Virus record (IMG/VR): IMGVR_UViG_3300032893_001790
Span: 1-28,258 of that record
Source: a virus
Direction: 5' to 3' (one strand)
Length of the DNA stretch: 28,258 nt
The position numbers and the translations under genes are program-made. Position 1 is the first letter of the stretch. The number at the start of each line of letters is the position of its first letter. Under the pieces are notes generated by a model. That model searched no databases. It saw only the letters and a program-made list of their open reading frames with translations, and was not told the DNA's origin. Of the stretch, positions 15,812-22,381 are shown one piece after another.

Positions 15812-16298
15812 TGCGAGTTTCCTCCCGCCAAAGTTTGCCCTTCCGAATGTAGCATATCGTTGAGTGGTGCATTCCAAGCCGCTTCGCCCAAGATGACGAA
15901 GTTTCTTGGCTAGAGCGAATTTGATCAACAATATTCCAAGTTAATTTTACCATTGGGTGCTTCTCGCCAGGCTTTGACTTGGCGGGTCCGTTCGTGCGTC
16001 CCTTGGCAGAACAATCCATCATGTTATCTTTTGGCGTACCTAGAAACAGATGGCTAATGCGACAGCAAGCAGGATTGTCACAATGATGTAAAACCCACAA
16101 GCCATCAGAGATGGGGCCGTTAGCCTGTTCCCAAGCGACGCGATTGGCCCGAAAAATCTTGCCCTCTATGTTGATCTCCCCATATCCGTGATGGTTGTTA
16201 GGCTTGTCCCATTCCCAGCAACCATCACCGATCAATAGGTGACCCAATAACCTTACCCTAGGAGGCCCCTTTATATAATTTCTCTTAGACGTTTGCAT
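15804..16298 (-). CDS. HNH endonuclease with C-terminal HTH
   Basis: This 164-residue homing-type nuclease has an N-terminal CWEWDKPNNHHGYGEI segment, the HNH core LWVLHHCDNPACCRISHLF and the following Asn in GTPKDNMMD, then a C-terminal HTH (VKLTWNIVDQIRSSQETSSS, near residues 117-160). Its coding sequence is much more AT-rich than the operon around it (23 G+C in the 60 nt from 15901). It overlaps the second SDR by 14 bp. The AT-rich stretch runs on into the 3' half of that SDR gene. Confidence 0.85.
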   Translation of the reverse strand: MQTSKRNYIKGPPRVRLLGHLLIGDGCWEWDKPNNHHGYGEINIEGKIFRANRVAWEQANGPISDGLWVLHHCDNPACCRISHLFLGTPKDNMMDCSAKGRTNGPAKSKPGEKHPMVKLTWNIVDQIRSSQETSSSWAKRLGMHHSTICYIRKGKLWREETRNA

Positions 16299-17226
16299 AA
16301 ATAGAATTCCTCAGCATCGGATACAAAACCAACAATTCCTTAATACCATCATCTATCGTCTCAATAGGAGCCCAGCCAGTTGCCTCCATCTTGGCATTTG
16401 AGACAATATAATCCCTCTTGTCTTCATCATTTCCTATAGGAGCTTCCAGATAAACAAAATCAGAAACGTATTCTTTTATTTTGGCGCATAGCTCCAATTT
16501 AGTCATATTGGCATCGGTACGCCCGACATTATAAATGTTCCCCTTCATTCTGCCAAATTCTGAGATGGCATGGCAAAAAGCGCGCGCCACATCAGAGACA
16601 TGAACAAAGTTTCGGCGAAAGTGACCCTCGAATATAGTGATCGACTTATCATTGACGGCTCGCCAAACAAATTCGTTGACTAAGAGGTCGAGCCGCATGC
16701 GAGGGGAGGGGCCGAACACCGTTGCGAGGCGGAAGGCGATCGAGTTCTCGCGGTCCATCACGATCTGCTCGGCTTCGGCCTTGGTCTGGCCGTAGAGCGT
16801 CAGCGGACGGAGCGGGCTCTCCTCCGTGCACAAATCCTCGCCGCCGATGCCGTATCCTGAATTGGTGTTCGGGAAGATCACCCGCTGCTCCGGGCTGAGC
16901 AGACCGCAGAGATTGGCGACGGCATGACGGTTCGTACTGATCGCCGCCGACTGGTCGCGCTTGCAGGCCGGCGCTCCGACGATCGCTGCGAGCGGAATGA
17001 CCACGTCCGCTTTTGCGACAAGCGGCGCCACAATCGACATATCGCGCGCATCACCGTTGACCGCTTCGAAGTTGCGGTATCGCGCGCACGCTGCGAGGCT
17101 GTTCTGATTGTGAGCAAAGTGATCCAGTACCGTCACGCGATCGATGCCGTGATTGCGCTTGAGAAGCGCGGGGACGAGGACGGAGCCAAGGTAGCCCGCG
17201 CCGCCGGAGATGAAAATGTTTGTCAT
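16285..17226 (-). CDS. NAD-dependent sugar epimerase/dehydratase (SDR)
   Basis: This 313-residue extended SDR has SGGAGYLGS at residues 7-15 as the dinucleotide-binding loop, a Thr/Ser site in FPNTNSGYG, and the catalytic Tyr145-x3-Lys149 (LYGQTK). The C-terminal substrate region has GPSPRMRLDLLVNEFVWRA and RRNFVHVSDVARA, typical of nucleotide-sugar epimerases. It probably acts on the same nucleotide sugar as the PLP and TPP enzymes upstream. The gene is a composition mosaic: the 5' part is about 63-67% G+C by hand count, the 3' part from about 16660 down only about 33-43%. The substrate cannot be assigned. Confidence 0.85.
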   Translation of the reverse strand: MTNIFISGGAGYLGSVLVPALLKRNHGIDRVTVLDHFAHNQNSLAACARYRNFEAVNGDARDMSIVAPLVAKADVVIPLAAIVGAPACKRDQSAAISTNRHAVANLCGLLSPEQRVIFPNTNSGYGIGGEDLCTEESPLRPLTLYGQTKAEAEQIVMDRENSIAFRLATVFGPSPRMRLDLLVNEFVWRAVNDKSITIFEGHFRRNFVHVSDVARAFCHAISEFGRMKGNIYNVGRTDANMTKLELCAKIKEYVSDFVYLEAPIGNDEDKRDYIVSNAKMEATGWAPIETIDDGIKELLVLYPMLRNSIYANV

Positions 17227-17633
17227 TAAGAAATCGCTCTTTTTGCAGCATTCCAGAATGAGTCGTTGATGTCAGAAATTTGCTGTCTAATCTTCTGCTC
17301 CACCGTTCGGTCTGCGTCGTCCCTCATACGCTGCATCGTTGCTTTCCATGAAGGAGATGGCGATTTAAGGATATATAAATCGATATCTATCGGCTGAGTC
17401 ATCAGCGCCATCCGGCGCTCACGTTTTTGATAAAGAGCGTCAAGAAGACTGTGAAGATGCCGCGTATCCGGCCCCTCAGACGGCGCCCCTAACGTATTGC
17501 CGCCGTAATAATCAACCGCCTGAGTAGCCGGGCCCAAGCCGGGAGAATACGTCTTCGCCATCTCAGCGCCCACCGTCCGCGCAGCGAATGGCGCCGCCAG
17601 AATACCGCCCAACACTCCCCGTCGCGATGCCAT
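17226..17633 (-). CDS. Hypothetical 135-residue protein with RR N-terminus
   Basis: The start overlaps the upstream stop (TAATG) and the stop is adjacent to the SDR start. The N-terminus MASRRGVLGGILAAPFAART has the look of a Tat-type signal (twin Arg, then Ala/Gly/Leu-rich), although the hydrophobic part is short. The rest is hydrophilic and helical, with QPIDIDLYILKSPSPSWKAT in the middle and KIRQQISDINDSFWNAAK at the end. It may be a phage structural or membrane-bound protein rather than an enzyme. No family is recognised. Confidence 0.55.
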   Translation of the reverse strand: MASRRGVLGGILAAPFAARTVGAEMAKTYSPGLGPATQAVDYYGGNTLGAPSEGPDTRHLHSLLDALYQKRERRMALMTQPIDIDLYILKSPSPSWKATMQRMRDDADRTVEQKIRQQISDINDSFWNAAKRAIS

Positions 17634-17794
17634 TACGGTATCTCCAACCTATCCAATAAACGATTGACCCACCAATCGAGCACCTTGCCTCCGGCCCAGA
17701 CGACGGCAAAGAAGAGCCCGAGATACGGCACGCCGCAATACGTCAGGAGGGCGGAGGCGAGTAATACGCCCAGGATTTCAAGCACCAGGATCAC
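17633..17794 (-). CDS. Small membrane protein, 53 residues
   Basis: GTG 17794 overlaps the stop of the PLP enzyme gene (GTGA). The frame is open further upstream, but that part lies inside the PLP gene and looks like a shadow. The peptide has one long or two short membrane segments (LVLEILGVLLASALLTYCG and LGLFFAVVWAGGKVLDWW) and a charged C-terminus (NRLLDRLEIP). The role is unknown. Confidence 0.6.
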   Translation of the reverse strand: MILVLEILGVLLASALLTYCGVPYLGLFFAVVWAGGKVLDWWVNRLLDRLEIP

Positions 17795-18927
17795 AGGGTT
17801 TTCTTCATGATCTCTATCGCCTTGCGCATCTGCGGCAGAATGTCGAACGGGGCGAGGCCGAGGAAAAGCGCGGTATCGTGCAAGCGATCGGCGGTTGGCG
17901 TCGATTGATTCTGCCACCTCAGCGAATAGGCGTGCCGTAAAAAAGAGCCGCCAGTAGGCAAGCGACAATCGATGCCGCCAGCACGGAGAGCATTAACAAG
18001 ATTGGTGCGCGCATCCCGACTCTCCACGCTGAACGCAATCCCGAACGGCGATGGTATCCCCGGCAGGTTGCGCTTCTGCATCTCGATCGGCAAGCCCTCC
18101 GCAAGCACAACGAAGTTGTTCAGGTTCTGCTGCCGTGCTCGGCGCATCTCCTCCAGCTTCGGCAACTGCGCGCGTGCGATGGCAGCGTGCATCTCAAGCC
18201 AGCGGAGATTGTACCCCATCAGGACGAAGTCGTATTCGTGATCGAAATCCTTCGCCGGCCCGATACCACGCGTCCACCCATGGTTCCGGATCATACGGCA
18301 GAGATCAGCCAACTCATCATCGTTGGTCAGGATCATACCACCTTCGATGGCGCTGATCTGGTGGCTGTAGAAGAACGAGAATGTGTTCAGCAGCCCGAAC
18401 GTGCCGCAGCGCTGAAGATCGCCCATCGTGCCAACCTGGGCGCCCAGGCTTTCACAATTGTCCTCGATGAAGTAGGCGCCGACGTAATCGGCGATGCGCT
18501 TCCAATCGCGCAGATAGGCGGGGTTGCCGAGGATCGAGCAGCCGAGGATGAGCCTGCAATCATGCGCGAGCGCGGTGACCGGCTTGGCATTCCAGGTTTG
18601 GTCACAGTCGGCGACGACGAGATCGAGGCCGTACTGCACAAGAGGGGCATATGTCGTGGCCCACGCGATGGCCGGGACAAGCACCTTGTCGCCGGGCCGC
18701 AAGGAGTTCTCCTGCTTGTGACAGAGCGCGGCGACGGCCACTAAGTTCGCGCTCGATCCAGAATTCACGGCGATCCCATGTTTCATGCCATGATAGGCGG
18801 CAAATTCCTCCTCGCATGCGGCGACTTCGGGACCTTGCGTCCATTGGCCGGAGGCGCGCACGCGGTCGATCGCGGCGTACTCTTCATCATCCCATTTCGT
18901 GTAGGCGCATGCGTAGGTGTAGGTCAT
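17791..18927 (-). CDS. DegT-fold PLP sugar 3-dehydratase (ColD/RfbH type)
   Basis: ATG 18927, in a TGATG overlap, with GGGGGA 4-6 nt upstream, gives 378 residues. The fold is that of DegT/DnrJ/EryC1 enzymes: NSGSSANLVA at 55-64 binds PLP phosphate, and Asp156 in the block FIEDNCESLGA pairs with the PLP nitrogen. The key point is NTFSFFYSHQISAIEGG at 181-197: the usual Schiff-base Lys is His189. Lys-to-His is the mark of ColD (GDP-4-keto-6-deoxymannose 3-dehydratase) and of RfbH/E1. The enzyme should therefore remove a C3 hydroxyl from a 4-keto-6-deoxy nucleotide sugar rather than transaminate it. Length fits ColD (about 390). No reductase partner of RfbH is seen, which favours the ColD mechanism. 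Confidence 0.85.
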   Translation of the reverse strand: MTYTYACAYTKWDDEEYAAIDRVRASGQWTQGPEVAACEEEFAAYHGMKHGIAVNSGSSANLVAVAALCHKQENSLRPGDKVLVPAIAWATTYAPLVQYGLDLVVADCDQTWNAKPVTALAHDCRLILGCSILGNPAYLRDWKRIADYVGAYFIEDNCESLGAQVGTMGDLQRCGTFGLLNTFSFFYSHQISAIEGGMILTNDDELADLCRMIRNHGWTRGIGPAKDFDHEYDFVLMGYNLRWLEMHAAIARAQLPKLEEMRRARQQNLNNFVVLAEGLPIEMQKRNLPGIPSPFGIAFSVESRDARTNLVNALRAGGIDCRLPTGGSFLRHAYSLRWQNQSTPTADRLHDTALFLGLAPFDILPQMRKAIEIMKKTL

Positions 18928-19076
18928 CAATCCCCCGTCATCACGAAATAGATCACGTAGAGCCAACTACAGATACCGTATAAGATGGCCCACAAGACGC
19001 TATGCCACTTCGCATACGACAGCACCATTGCGAGAGCGCTACCGAAACCGATGCCGCCACTTGCCGTGGCCTCCAT
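18927..19076 (-). CDS. Small membrane protein, 49 residues
   Basis: The start overlaps the E1-beta stop and the stop overlaps the PLP enzyme start (both TGATG), so it is locked into the operon. An N-terminal Gly/Ser segment (MEATASGGIGFGSALAMVLS) is followed by a hydrophobic, Trp/Tyr-rich segment (SVLWAILYGICSWLYVIYFV), probably two membrane helices. Similar small proteins of the SWxYVIY type are common in phages and bacteria, with unknown function. Confidence 0.65.
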   Translation of the reverse strand: MEATASGGIGFGSALAMVLSYAKWHSVLWAILYGICSWLYVIYFVMTGD

Positions 19077-19594
19077 CAGTAAAGCCTCGCGTATTCGATG
19101 AGCAGCGATGATCCCTTCCGATCGATCGCTCTCTGATAGGCTGGCACAATCTGCTCTGCGCCCATCAGGCATTCGACGTGCACGGTGGAGCACATGGAGC
19201 GGAGTGCAAGAGAGTAGTCGCCCAAATGCTGCGCGCCTGGGTCCATCGGCTTGTCATGCGCCACGGCGGTTCGGATGATCACGCGCGGGCGGTAGTCGCT
19301 GTAGAGCGGAATCTTGTCGAGATGGTTGCAGAGTTGATTGATAGCGAGGAGAAGGAAATTTTGGCGCGGGTAACAGGTGATCGGAAGTCCACCGGCTAGA
19401 CTGACGCCGATCGCATGACCCATCTGCATTTCTTCTGCGACGGGAAACTCTAGAAGCTTGTCGAGAGGAATATGATCAAGCGTTCCCCGCATAGCCGTGC
19501 CAGCGCAAGCAACTGCCTGGCCCGTGATGATCGATCGAGGCTGAGCAGCGCAGAGGCTCATGGCCTCGCGCAGGGCGTCAACGTAAGTACTCAA
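19076..19594 (-). CDS. TPP-dependent E1-beta-like (pyrimidine-binding) subunit
   Basis: A TTG start at 19594 overlaps the E1-alpha stop (TTGA) and gives 172 residues. This is only the pyrimidine-binding domain of transketolase/PDH E1-beta proteins: LLEFPVAEEMQMGHAIGVSL holds Glu54, the residue that activates the TPP aminopyrimidine. A Leu/Ile-rich stretch (RQNFLLLAINQLCNHLDK) follows, as in the family. The C-terminal transketolase domain (about 120 residues) is absent. With the E1-alpha-like partner it should form a small TPP enzyme. In avilamycin synthesis, comparable E1-alpha/beta pairs add a two-carbon branch to a deoxysugar. Confidence 0.8.
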   Translation of the reverse strand: MSTYVDALREAMSLCAAQPRSIITGQAVACAGTAMRGTLDHIPLDKLLEFPVAEEMQMGHAIGVSLAGGLPITCYPRQNFLLLAINQLCNHLDKIPLYSDYRPRVIIRTAVAHDKPMDPGAQHLGDYSLALRSMCSTVHVECLMGAEQIVPAYQRAIDRKGSSLLIEYARLY

Positions 19595-20196
19595 AATTGC
19601 ACGCGGACCCCGGCGCCCGAATGGGGGTAGGGCAGACTGTAGCTATACTCTCGAAAATGGTACTCAGCCGGATCGTAGCAATACGTTCCGCCCCAGGTGA
19701 TCTGCGTATCAGTGCAAACCGATTTGCCGTTGCTCTCGACGATGAACCGAACCGGCAGATTCTGCCAAGTCGCGTACTTAAAGCATTCGTGGAAAATGCC
19801 GGTCTCAAACGTCATGTCACCTAGGAAGACATGCGTCTTCTCACCTCCGCCCCGCCTCTTCGTTTCCCATGCAATCCCGAGAGCAATCGGCAAGATGCCA
19901 CCGACGATGGCCGAAGAGACGATGCGGAATTTTGGGAAGTTGAGCGTAATCGAGTGCCCCGCCATGATCGCGGCTTTCAGCTCGTCAGGCGGAACGCCGC
20001 GCAAGAGACAATGGTAATGGGAACGCCAGTTCGTGCAGACCCAATCATCGGGACCGACATCCTTGAACACGTCGATCAGTTGGGCCTCATTGTTTCCGTG
20101 CAGGTGCACGGGATAGGGGATGCGGCCCTGATTAAAGAGGTCCGCGATCTCGCTCTCGAATGCACGCAGGGTTTCGGGCGTGTGAGAGGTGATCAC
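19591..20196 (-). CDS. TPP-dependent E1-alpha-like subunit, compact
   Basis: GTG 20196 overlaps the XRE gene stop (GTGA) and gives 201 residues, against about 320-360 in classical E1-alpha. It keeps the N-terminal substrate channel (PDDWVCTNWRSHYHCLLRG), the IVGGILPIALGIAWETKRRG helix and the TPP-Mg motif FLGDMTFETGIFHECFKY...LPVRFIVESNGKS. There Asp127 and Asn156 are the metal ligands, with GDG altered to GDM and NN to SN. The C-terminal part of the usual domain is missing. It pairs with the E1-beta-like protein. The likely role is two-carbon (ketol or acyl) transfer in sugar biosynthesis; central-metabolism decarboxylation is unlikely without E2. Confidence 0.82.
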   Translation of the reverse strand: MITSHTPETLRAFESEIADLFNQGRIPYPVHLHGNNEAQLIDVFKDVGPDDWVCTNWRSHYHCLLRGVPPDELKAAIMAGHSITLNFPKFRIVSSAIVGGILPIALGIAWETKRRGGGEKTHVFLGDMTFETGIFHECFKYATWQNLPVRFIVESNGKSVCTDTQITWGGTYCYDPAEYHFREYSYSLPYPHSGAGVRVQF

Positions 20197-20564
20197 GCCG
20201 CCTCCGGGCGATGCCGCTTCGCCATCGCATGGACGTAATGCCGAAGGGCCTCGAATTCCTCGTCGGGCAAGACCGAGAGATCATCCGAGAGGTTCAGGAA
20301 CCTCCGGCTTCGCACGTCCTTCTCGATCGGTGCATCGAGATCGCCGAGGAGATCGGAGACCGTGCAATCCAGTGCTTGCGCCACCGCGAGGAGGCGCGAG
20401 CCGGAGACGCGGTTAACGCCGGTCTCGTTCTTGAAGATTTGCTGATAGGTGACGCCGACTTTCTTGCCGAGGTCGCCTTGCGTCATGCCGAGCGCGATCC
20501 GTCTCTTCCGAATGGCCGCGCCGATCTGGCGATCGCCTTCCTTCACCCCCCGTACCCCCGTCAT
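20193..20564 (-). CDS. XRE-family transcription regulator
   Basis: ATG 20564 overlaps the upstream stop (ATGA) and the stop overlaps the E1-alpha start. In 123 residues, positions 14-70 form an XRE helix-turn-helix (IRKRRIALGMTQGDLGKKVG, VTYQQIFKNETGVNRVSGSR, LLAVAQALDCTVSDLLGD). A short linker and a C-terminal tail follow (VLPDEEFEALRHYVHAMAKR). This resembles small alphaproteobacterial regulators with a Cro/CI-like domain. Because it sits in the middle of a long overlapping operon, it probably acts on another promoter, for instance one of the control regions at 23742-24995. Confidence 0.82.
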   Translation of the reverse strand: MTGVRGVKEGDRQIGAAIRKRRIALGMTQGDLGKKVGVTYQQIFKNETGVNRVSGSRLLAVAQALDCTVSDLLGDLDAPIEKDVRSRRFLNLSDDLSVLPDEEFEALRHYVHAMAKRHRPEAA

Positions 20565-20728
20565 CCTCTCAGACTCCTTCCGTCATCATAGCCCTTAAGC
20601 CATGCCTTCATCAACTCTGGCGTCTTCGTATCATAGGGACAAGTCGGCCGCCCATGTGCGTGCGTCATGCGAAAGGACCGTCCGGCTGCACGTCCTTCAC
20701 GCCAGGCTTGCAGCTCGGCTTCGGTCAT
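20561..20728 (-). CDS. Rmf-like (ribosome modulation factor family) small protein
   Basis: ATG 20728 overlaps the upstream TAA (TAATG) and TGA 20561 overlaps the XRE start. The 55 residues show the Rmf pattern: a helix with spaced Gly/Ala (LQAWREGRAAGRSF), a central CPY (RPTCPYDTKTPELM), and a closing Trp...Gly helix (MKAWLKGYDDGRSL). True Rmf dimerises stalled 70S ribosomes; CrpP-type relatives have other roles. A phage copy could act on host ribosomes, but function is inferred from fold only. Confidence 0.65.
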   Translation of the reverse strand: MTEAELQAWREGRAAGRSFRMTHAHGRPTCPYDTKTPELMKAWLKGYDDGRSLRG

Positions 20729-21066
20729 TAGTCCGCAGCCCGACGCCAGCCTTCCGGCACATGCTCTCGCTGTCTCCGCACGCGGTAAATTCCCGGCTCA
20801 TGCAGCAGAGACTCGTGTGTATCCCATGCGCGCAGATGCTCCAGCGGCGTCACTTCCTTCACGACAAGGAAGCACTCGTAGATTTCGTCGGGGAGCCGGT
20901 ACATCTCGACGCGCTCGGCGTCCATCACGTGATTATGCCCCGTCTCTGAGTGAGCGACGACGACGCGCCCGTTCTCCGGGGCGACGCGAACGAGACCAGC
21001 GGGCAGTTCAGCGATGCGCATGATATAGATATCGCCCTGCGCAGCGGCTTTAGTAAACGTCTTCAT
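20728..21066 (-). CDS. Conserved phage protein with ETGHNHV motif
   Basis: ATG 21066 follows TAAGGA by 9 nt and gives 112 residues. The middle reads NGRVVVAHSETGHNHVMDAE. The His-x3-Thr-Gly-His pattern, with a preceding QGDIYIMRI strand, is characteristic of a conserved but unnamed family in phages and in actinobacterial/cyanobacterial genomes; there it may neighbour DUF6745-like proteins, as here (recollection, not checked). The C-terminal half is basic and aromatic (YECFLVVKEVTPLEH, GIYRVRRQREHVPEGW). Paired His residues could bind metal. The function is unknown. Confidence 0.65.
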   Translation of the reverse strand: MKTFTKAAAQGDIYIMRIAELPAGLVRVAPENGRVVVAHSETGHNHVMDAERVEMYRLPDEIYECFLVVKEVTPLEHLRAWDTHESLLHEPGIYRVRRQREHVPEGWRRAAD

Positions 21067-21069
21067 GAT

Positions 21070-22281
21070 CTATGTCCTTACTTCTGGGGTGTAGGTTTCC
21101 GCATCGACGCCGTAACTCCACGCATTCCCCTCAAGGGCGGTTTTGATGTGAGGGGGCATTGGGATCGCAAATTCTCGGCCAGTCCCGCATAGCACGCGCA
21201 AAAACCGCTCCTTGCCTGCGTCCGGCAGATTGACTTCAACAAGCTCTCCGATCGTCGGATCGATATCTTTATCGATGGTCTTTGCCCTGAGTTCGGTGAG
21301 TATCTTCGCCCAACCGATAATCTCACATGCCGCGCGGCGCGTCTCAACGTTTTGTTGTTCGAGCGCTAGTTTGGGCGTAAGTGTGGTTCGATCCACGATC
21401 CATTCTTGCGGGACAGCAGTGCCGTGCCAGTGATGGAGAGCCCACCCATCGCGGTATTTGATCGATGGCCCAGTCTCGCCGTGCAAGCGGCCTTGATCAT
21501 CGCGGCGAATGACTTCTGGCCTATCTGAGATCGCTAGCACATTTTTGTGCCACCAAACCCACCCGCAGCTTTTGATCAACTCCTCATCAACGCTGAAACG
21601 CCCGAGAGCAGGATCGTTCCAGTCCATGACATCACGGAAGAACGAGACATAGGCGCCCCACGAAGCCCAAAAGGCTCCGTTATATGCATTGTAAGGAGTC
21701 GACCAGACCTGCGACTCGACCTGCGACTCGACCTGCGACCGGACCTGCGACCAGACCTGCGACCAGACCTGCGACCGGACCTGCGACCCGACCTGCGACC
21801 GGACCTGCGACCAGACCTGCGACCGGACCTGCGACTCGACCTGCGACCAGACCTGCGACTCGACCTGCGACTCGACCTGCGACCGGACCTGCGACCCGAC
21901 CTGCGACTCGACCTGCGACCAGACCTGCGACCAGACCTGCGACTCGACCTGCGACCCGACCTGCGACTCGACCTGCGACCCGACCTGCGACCAGACCTGC
22001 GACCAGACCTGCGACTCGACCTGCGGAGAGATACCCGAAGCCACTCCGCGCAGCATGGCCCATGCGAGTGCCCCGCCCAACGTCGCGGCATAGGGACTTC
22101 CCATGCGCAGTACGACCATCGGGCGCTTGAGGTTGGCAAGTTCATAGCCCTTCAGGGCGGCAAAGGTCGCACGTTCAAAATCCGCCGGTTCTGTCGAGAG
22201 CCCGATCTCAATCCATTTCTGTGTCCATTCGCCGAAGCGCGCTGCTTGCTCGGGCGTGATTTTGGTGATCTTCTTCGGCAC
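21070..22281 (-). CDS. DUF6745-like protein with 27 SQVx tetrapeptide repeats
   Basis: The start chosen is GTG 22281, with AAGGGGGAGA 7 nt upstream. Reading further back would run through the tRNA-Cys. The 403-residue protein begins with a helical domain ([20 protein letters not shown], the EW...GLST...PADFERA pattern of this family). Then follow 27 near-perfect Val-x-Ser-Gln repeats (about residues 88-194) with x being Trp, Glu, Arg or Gly. The C-terminal domain ([20 protein letters not shown], then [14 protein letters not shown]) has the GPxxxYxDGW...HG and N-E-RR signatures. Homologues have similar repeats (DSLRDSLW and the like). Family recognised from memory; role unknown. Confidence 0.8.
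   Translation of the reverse strand: MPKKITKITPEQAARFGEWTQKWIEIGLSTEPADFERATFAALKGYELANLKRPMVVLRMGSPYAATLGGALAWAMLRGVASGISPQVESQVWSQVWSQVGSQVESQVGSQVESQVWSQVWSQVESQVGSQVRSQVESQVESQVWSQVESQVRSQVWSQVRSQVGSQVRSQVWSQVWSQVRSQVESQVESQVWSTPYNAYNGAFWASWGAYVSFFRDVMDWNDPALGRFSVDEELIKSCGWVWWHKNVLAISDRPEVIRRDDQGRLHGETGPSIKYRDGWALHHWHGTAVPQEWIVDRTTLTPKLALEQQNVETRRAACEIIGWAKILTELRAKTIDKDIDPTIGELVEVNLPDAGKERFLRVLCGTGREFAIPMPPHIKTALEGNAWSYGVDAETYTPEVRT
21700..22020. repeat. 26.75-copy array of a 12-bp tandem repeat
   Basis: On the plus strand the unit is CTGCGAnnnGAC. Nine bases are constant and the middle triplet is CTC, CCA, CCG or CCC, i.e. Glu, Trp, Arg and Gly codons on the minus strand. Counts over the 27 repeats are 9 Trp, 9 Glu, 5 Arg and 4 Gly. 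All codons are of the form (G/C/T)(G/A)G. The order shows no simple period. The array is inside the DUF6745-like gene. On both strands, other frames are also open, which is a by-product of the repeat. Confidence 0.95.
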
Positions 22282-22299
22282 CTGATGTCTCCCCCTTAT

Positions 22300-22374
22300 T
22301 GGACGAGCGCGCGAGAATCGAACTCGCTCCTCGCGGTTTTGCAGACCGCCGCGTTCCCACTTCGCCAGCGCTCG
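22300..22374 (-). tRNA. tRNA-Cys (GCA anticodon), CCA encoded
   Basis: All arms are visible on the minus strand. The acceptor is CGAGCGC with GCGCTCG. The D arm has GCG/CGC. The anticodon stem GCGGT/ACCGC encloses loop CTGCAAA with GCA. A 5-nt variable loop follows. The T arm is GCGAG/CTCGC with loop TTCGATT. The discriminator is U, the Cys identity base, followed by an encoded CCA. The acceptor and T stems are perfect. It lies 18 nt upstream of the start of the DUF6745-like gene and 7 nt from the end of the Ser-rich gene. Confidence 0.93.
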
Positions 22375-22381
22375 GCTTCGC

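Noticed and set aside
17226-17633. Firm Tat signal peptide on the 135-residue protein
   Set aside because: There are twin Arg residues, but the hydrophobic stretch is short and no clear cleavage site is visible; kept only as a remark.
21700-22020. CRISPR-like array
   Set aside because: Unit is 12 bp with only one variable triplet, with no spacers, leader or cas genes; it is a coding tandem repeat.
21684-22130. Plus-strand Ala-Thr-Arg-Pro repeat protein and minus-strand Arg-Arg-Ser/Val-Ala-Gly repeat frames
   Set aside because: A 12-bp repeat without stops opens every frame; only the minus-strand frame with conserved flanking domains is coding.
22300-22374. tRNA as attachment site of the prophage
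   Set aside because: There is no integrase nearby and no repeated tRNA end in the window; the tRNA is inside an operon.
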